Shown here one piece after another: positions 59,708-64,000 of a stretch of 64,000 nt of DNA. The stretch is from NCBI RefSeq assembly GCF_943193175.1, contig NZ_CALPDF010000015.1, positions 1 through 64,000 of the forward strand, written 5' to 3'. The notes below the pieces were generated by a model, which was given only the letters and a program-made list of their open reading frames with translations, did no database searches and was not told the DNA's origin. Source of the DNA: Neobacillus muris. Lineage in GTDB: Bacteria; Bacillota; Bacilli; Bacillales; Cytobacillaceae. Both the position numbers and the translations under genes were made by a program. Position 1 is the stretch's first letter, and each line of letters starts with the position of its first letter.

Positions 59708-62578
59708 CTAGTTATTAAACAATATGCCTCCACCATACAGCCATCCTTCTTGACCATCAACTATAACTCTGTACCAAAGGCTATCGTATGGATATTTTGA
59801 AGAATCACCTGGGTAGTAACTAACATCTGAGTTATAGCCCAAAACCTTTACAGGAGTCCCGGCTCCTAATTTTCTAATTAACGTTGAAGTTGAAACGTAT
59901 GGGAGTATCCTAAACGATAAACCATCCGTAGTAACTGTGGCATCTTTATCCATATTAATCATGATACTGGCTGGATACGGCTGGCCTTCTGGTATATTCC
60001 TTCCAAAGGTGGGAGGTGCTTCAGGCGAACTTGGCATAACTGTTGATTGGAAATAACTAGTTGCATCAAACGGTTTTATTGACTGCATCAAATTGGCAAT
60101 TCCATTGGCCCAACTTTGATCTGTAGCATACCTTACATTCATGCCTTGCAATGTTGGTCCATTATAATAGCTTCCAGTTTCATTTAAGTAATTCTGCCTT
60201 ACAATAAATGCCTCGTAAATAATGCTGTCACCGCCATTTGGGAAATAATAGGCACAAGTAAATGGGCAGCTGTTATATGCGCCATATCCATAAAGATTAT
60301 GCTTGTAAATACTTAAATTAGAAAATCCCCAGCCAGTTTCCCAAATCGCATGTGCGACAAGATATTGTGCATTTACGCCATATTTATTCTGGGCATCTAT
60401 GAAACTTTGTGCATATGCCTTCAAAGGACTATCAGGCCGTTTTTGATTAAAGAAATTAACGATATCTGCTGCTGTGATATTTGCCGGTTTTCTTAAATCA
60501 ATTTGAGTGTAAGGATTGCCATTAAACACATAGATAATACTGCTAAGTGAAGAGGTCGATCCATTTCTTCCCGTTTCTTTTACGGTTAAGGTATGCTGTC
60601 CTTCAGAAAACTGTAAGGTATTAAGGGAAAATTGGTAACCTGAGTTTCCATTTTGAAATTCCGGAAAGGCTTGCTGAACATCAGGACGGGCACTGCCATA
60701 CTGAGCTTCCCCTTTTAATTGGCCATCAACATACACTTCAATTTTGGATACGCCGCTCATATCTAAATACCAGCCGTTTACACTGATATCTCCTTTTACC
60801 GTAGTCCCGCTTAATGGAGAGTCAATAGAACCAACAGGTGAAGGGTTTTGAACATTCACTGCTACACTTTGTTGATTTTCTGCCCCGTTACTTCCTGTTT
60901 CTCTAACCGTTAAGGTGTGCTGTCCATTGGTTAAATTCTTCGTGTTCAGAACTCCCTTATATCCAGAGTTAGAGTTTTGATACTCTGGAAAGGCATTTCC
61001 CACATCTGTACGGGAAAAACCGTATTGAGCTTGACTTTGAACGACTCCATCGATTAATACCTCAATCTTTGAAACACCGCTTGCATCCAAAAACCAGCCG
61101 CTCACTTCTACGTCTCCTTTAATGGAAGCACCATTAGCTGGAGAATCAATGTATCCTTTTGCCGGCAGATTTTGAACATTCACTGTTACTCTGTCAAGAG
61201 TATTTACAGCCCCATTTTTTCCAGTTTCTTTCACTTGGACGGTGTGCTGGCCGTTGCTTAAATTCTTCGTTTTAAGGGTAAACTTATATCCTGGGTTTGG
61301 AGTTTGGTATTCAGGAAAGGCACTGTATACATCGTTGCGGGGAATTCCGTACTGCGCTTCCCCCATACTTTTTCCATCGACCAGCACCTCAATTTTGGAT
61401 ACGCCGCTGGCATCTAAAAACCAGCCGCTCACTTCTACGTCCTCTTTTATGGAAGAACCGTTTGCGGGAGAGTCCATATATCCCCTTATTGGTGAATTTT
61501 GAACATTCACCGTTGAGCTTTCGAAAGTATTGACTGCCCCGTTATTCCCGGTCTCTCTAATTGTTACAGCATGCTGACCGTTGGTTAGATTTCTGGTATT
61601 AAGGGTAAATTTATATCCTGGGTTTGGAGTTTGGTATTCAGGAAAGGCACTGTATACATCGCTGCGGGAAGTTCCGTACTGCGCTTCCCCCATGCTTTTT
61701 CCATCGACCAACACTTCAATTTTGGATACCCCACTTGAATCTAATAACCAGCCGCTTACTTCTATGTCCCCTTTTACAGTAGAACCATTTGATGGAGAGT
61801 CCATATATACCCTAACCGGAGAATTTTGAACATTGACCTTTACGCTTTGGGTAGTGGCTGCTCCATTATTTCCAGTTTCTTTAACAGTTATAGTATGCTG
61901 GCCATTGGATAGGTTTTTCGTGTTCAAGGTAAACTTGTATCCAGAGTTGGCATTTTGATATTCTGGATAAGCATTTCCCACATCGGTCCGTGCCAGTCCA
62001 GTCTGCGCTTCTCCCCTGAATATTCCATCCACCAGCACTTCAATTTTGGAGACCCCGCTGGCATCTAAAAACCAGCCGCTTACGTCTATGTCCCCTTTAA
62101 CAACAGAACCATAAAGTGGTGCATCAATATATCCTTTTGCCTGGAGATTCTGTACATTCACTGTTACTGACTGGAGAATATTAGCAGACCCATTATTCCC
62201 GGATTCTTTAATGGCCAGGGTATGTTGTCCATTAGATAGGTTCTTTGTATTCAAGGTGAATGTATATCCAGAGTTTGGATTTTGATATTCTGGAAAAGCA
62301 TTATAAACATCAGTACGCGGACTTCCATATTGAGCTTCGCCCATGCTGTTTCCATCGACTAATACTTCAACCTTTGACACCCCAGAGGCATCTAAAACCC
62401 ATCCGTTAACAGTAATTTCCCCTTTAATAGTTAATCCGTTCAAAGGAGAATCAATATACCCTCTAGGAGACAGAACTGTATCATCCGCAAACACTTTACT
62501 ATTATTAAACACTATTAATATAGTAAAAAGTGCTGCAAATAATAAATATTTAATTGTCCTAGTTTTGATAGTTTTCAC
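59708..62578 (-). CDS. Secreted endo-beta-N-acetylglucosaminidase with six repeats and an SH3-like end
   Basis: 956 residues. A signal peptide (about 1-31, ending VFA) is followed by six tandem repeats of about 105 residues (to about 660) with the core SGWFLDASGVSKIEVLVDG, the same repeat as in the amidase at 35817-38444. A glucosaminidase domain (about 675-830) shows LVAHAIWETGWGFSNL with the catalytic glutamate, and an SH3b-like domain ends the chain (SLWYRVIVDGQEGWLYGG). It cuts the glycan strand between GlcNAc and MurNAc. The start is a GTG that overlaps its AGAGAGG site, so the true start is uncertain. Confidence 0.92.
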   Translation of the reverse strand: MKTIKTRTIKYLLFAALFTILIVFNNSKVFADDTVLSPRGYIDSPLNGLTIKGEITVNGWVLDASGVSKVEVLVDGNSMGEAQYGSPRTDVYNAFPEYQNPNSGYTFTLNTKNLSNGQHTLAIKESGNNGSANILQSVTVNVQNLQAKGYIDAPLYGSVVKGDIDVSGWFLDASGVSKIEVLVDGIFRGEAQTGLARTDVGNAYPEYQNANSGYKFTLNTKNLSNGQHTITVKETGNNGAATTQSVKVNVQNSPVRVYMDSPSNGSTVKGDIEVSGWLLDSSGVSKIEVLVDGKSMGEAQYGTSRSDVYSAFPEYQTPNPGYKFTLNTRNLTNGQHAVTIRETGNNGAVNTFESSTVNVQNSPIRGYMDSPANGSSIKEDVEVSGWFLDASGVSKIEVLVDGKSMGEAQYGIPRNDVYSAFPEYQTPNPGYKFTLKTKNLSNGQHTVQVKETGKNGAVNTLDRVTVNVQNLPAKGYIDSPANGASIKGDVEVSGWFLDASGVSKIEVLIDGVVQSQAQYGFSRTDVGNAFPEYQNSNSGYKGVLNTKNLTNGQHTLTVRETGSNGAENQQSVAVNVQNPSPVGSIDSPLSGTTVKGDISVNGWYLDMSGVSKIEVYVDGQLKGEAQYGSARPDVQQAFPEFQNGNSGYQFSLNTLQFSEGQHTLTVKETGRNGSTSSLSSIIYVFNGNPYTQIDLRKPANITAADIVNFFNQKRPDSPLKAYAQSFIDAQNKYGVNAQYLVAHAIWETGWGFSNLSIYKHNLYGYGAYNSCPFTCAYYFPNGGDSIIYEAFIVRQNYLNETGSYYNGPTLQGMNVRYATDQSWANGIANLMQSIKPFDATSYFQSTVMPSSPEAPPTFGRNIPEGQPYPASIMINMDKDATVTTDGLSFRILPYVSTSTLIRKLGAGTPVKVLGYNSDVSYYPGDSSKYPYDSLWYRVIVDGQEGWLYGGGILFNN

Positions 62579-62701
62579 CTCTCTACTTTTATATTTAACA
62601 GATTAATAATATCAAACAATTATATATTCGACAATTTTAAACGACATTTTTTTATGGAAACAAATTTCCTATTATTCCATTAAAAATGTCAACTATGGCA
62701 C

Positions 62702-62730
62702 AAAAATAGCCCCGTCTTCATGACGGGGCG
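62702..62730 (-). terminator. Terminator after the GtrA gene
   Basis: Stem GCCCCGTC / GACGGGGC with a 5-base loop, then CTATTTTTG on the minus strand. Confidence 0.8.
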
Positions 62731-62741
62731 CATATTCTTGG

Positions 62742-63146
62742 CTATTTACTTTGCTGAACTGATTTAAATATTAAAAATTTACTTGCAAAGAAGTTTATAA
62801 TCACGACAACAATATTTGCCAAAATTTTGGCTAACATATCATCCATCGCAATCCATTCTACAAGTACAATCATCATTCCCAAATCGATGCCGTATGATAA
62901 TAGTCTAAAAAAGAGGAAGGACAATAACTCCTTTACAAGAACTTTAAACCCCATATCTTTGCTGTTAAATACAAAAATCTTATTGGTCACAAAAGCAAAG
63001 ATAACTGAAATTAACCATGCAATGGAAGTAGCAATTTTATAGTCGATATTAAAAAATTTGGCCAGTACAGCATAACAAACTATATTAACAAGGGTAGTAA
63101 GGACACCAAAAATAATATAACTAATCATTTCTTTTATATTTTTCAT
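62742..63146 (-). CDS. GtrA-family membrane protein
   Basis: 134 residues with four TMs, the usual GtrA size. The N-terminal YIIFGVLTTLVNIVCYAVL and FVTNKIFVF segments are characteristic. GtrA proteins are thought to flip undecaprenyl-phosphate-linked sugars to the outer face, supplying YfhO-type transferases. It is 17 bp behind a YfhO-like gene, so the two are probably cotranscribed. GGAG precedes the ATG. Confidence 0.9.
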   Translation of the reverse strand: MKNIKEMISYIIFGVLTTLVNIVCYAVLAKFFNIDYKIATSIAWLISVIFAFVTNKIFVFNSKDMGFKVLVKELLSFLFFRLLSYGIDLGMMIVLVEWIAMDDMLAKILANIVVVIINFFASKFLIFKSVQQSK

Positions 63147-63163
63147 CTTACATCTCCAATTGG

Positions 63164-64000
63164 TTATAATTCTTTGTCATTTACACGCTTCCTTCTTTTT
63201 ACATAAACCAGCAAAATCAATATTAACATACTGGATGCACTTGTAACCATTCCTACTTTAAACCCTTTTGGCAGGTAAACCAATTCAATCGAATGTACAC
63301 CTTTATTTACATCAAGGCCAATAAATCCGCCCAGCCTTTTTACAGGTACTTTTTTGTTATCCACTAAAGCTGTCCAGCCTTCATCGTAAGGAATTGAAAA
63401 AAACATAGCATTTGAATTCTTTGCGGTTATTTGTCCCTTGATTGATGTGTTTGTCCAGCTTTGTAGCTGAATGGTTTCTGTTCTGAGTTGATTTATCCTC
63501 TTTTCAAAGCTTGGAATATCTAGTTGGTAAAACAGGTTTTGGGTTAATTGTGTTTTAGGCACTAAAAACTCAATCCTAATCGTTACCATCTGCTGGTTGT
63601 ATGCCCCTAGATCCAATACCCGGTCATTATGAAACGTTGGATAAACTCCTAGTGGCTTATCATTTACAAAAATCCTTGTTTCATTATATCCCGCGAAGCC
63701 TTTCCCGGCAGCCAGCAATGTATACAGCTGTTTTTTGCCAGAAACCTTAAAAGTGATCTCAATAGAACCTTCTTGACTTGGATCTTTTTTTCGAATATAT
63801 TGAACGTTTGCGACCTTTGTCACATCCAGATTGTTTAACTGAATAGAACTTTCAGGAATAGGTGTAAAATACTTTCCATTACCCAATAGAGTATTTTGTT
63901 TCTCGAATGGATTATCCTCCTCAGTATTAAACTGAACCTGTTTCTCATCCAGCATAAAGCCAATCGGAAGAAAATTCTTATTGTGATACAAACAAACATC
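63164..64000 (-). CDS. YfhO-family protein, C-terminal part (cut by the window edge)
   Basis: The frame is open to the right edge, so only about the last 279 residues are seen. LPIGFMLDE near the cut, the beta domain, FFSIPYDEGWTALVDNKKV, GFIGLDVNKGVHSIELVYLP and a final TM with a KRRKR tail match the end of the other YfhO protein (56941-59490). Together with GtrA it forms a second outer-face glycosylation pair. The N-terminal membrane part lies outside the window. Confidence 0.88.
   Translation of the reverse strand, partial: DVCLYHNKNFLPIGFMLDEKQVQFNTEEDNPFEKQNTLLGNGKYFTPIPESSIQLNNLDVTKVANVQYIRKKDPSQEGSIEITFKVSGKKQLYTLLAAGKGFAGYNETRIFVNDKPLGVYPTFHNDRVLDLGAYNQQMVTIRIEFLVPKTQLTQNLFYQLDIPSFEKRINQLRTETIQLQSWTNTSIKGQITAKNSNAMFFSIPYDEGWTALVDNKKVPVKRLGGFIGLDVNKGVHSIELVYLPKGFKVGMVTSASSMLILILLVYVKRRKRVNDKEL

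Noticed and set aside
1-64000. tRNA, rRNA, insertion sequences, prophage genes or att sites
   Set aside because: None was recognised on either strand; the insertions near secA show no transposase or integrase.

Overview
The window reads as a chromosome segment of a spore-forming Bacillaceae bacterium (Bacillus sensu lato). It carries the block known from Bacillus subtilis as minJ, ctpB, ftsX, ftsE, cccB, yvjA, prfB, secA, hpf, comFC, comFA, degV, degU, degS, yvyE and tagO, in nearly that order. Ribosome binding sites are AGGAGG-like and intrinsic terminators are strong, as in low-GC Gram-positives. A CotF-like spore coat protein supports a spore former.

Layout. 1-6500: four 52-bp tandem repeats, an MFS exporter divergent from an SgrR-like regulator, a small ribbon-helix-helix protein, a phosphoesterase, uppP, and a decayed sulfide-response locus (rhodanese gene intact, CstR-type repressor destroyed by an internal deletion, operators still present). 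6500-15530: division and envelope genes minJ, ctpB, an EnvC/PcsB-like M23 protein, ftsX, ftsE, then cccB, a YitT protein and prfB with its programmed +1 frameshift. 15840-24790: the most unusual part, a cluster of four multiheme c-type cytochromes (10, 12, 6 and 8 CxxCH motifs, 36 in all) with a membrane-anchored TPR protein and a membrane-anchored NHL propeller, inserted between prfB and secA. 25160-27920: secA, on the opposite strand to its usual neighbours, with a 38-codon open frame just upstream. 28100-31820: DUF1028 protein, split chromate transporter and gamma-glutamyltransferase. 31990-42340: hpf, cotF-like, comFC, comFA (with an in-frame stop), a repeat-bearing amidase, degV, degU, degS, yvyE. 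The flagellar genes that lie between comFC and hpf in B. subtilis are absent. 42440-64000: cell-surface glycan region with two tagO paralogues, rfbDBCA for dTDP-L-rhamnose, three glycosyltransferases, a Wzy-like polymerase, a Wzz/YveK-like protein, an LCP ligase, a DUF6056-like membrane protein, a GT2/YfhO/GtrA glycosylation set and a second repeat-bearing autolysin.

How the parts may work together. The two NapC/NirT-type cytochromes should take electrons from menaquinol at the membrane, and the two secreted cytochromes with beta-rich N-terminal domains would carry them through or beyond the wall. This is an inferred extracellular or wall-spanning electron route, unusual for a Bacillus-type organism. 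No terminal oxidoreductase or cytochrome c maturation gene is in the window. The surface-glycan genes start from TagO-made lipid-linked GlcNAc, add rhamnose-containing polymer and attach it by the LCP enzyme. The CsbB-like GT2, GtrA and YfhO genes would add outer-face sugars. The two autolysins share a six-copy repeat that may bind the same wall polymer.

Limits: all calls come from reading the sequence and protein translations by eye. No database search or structure prediction was run.
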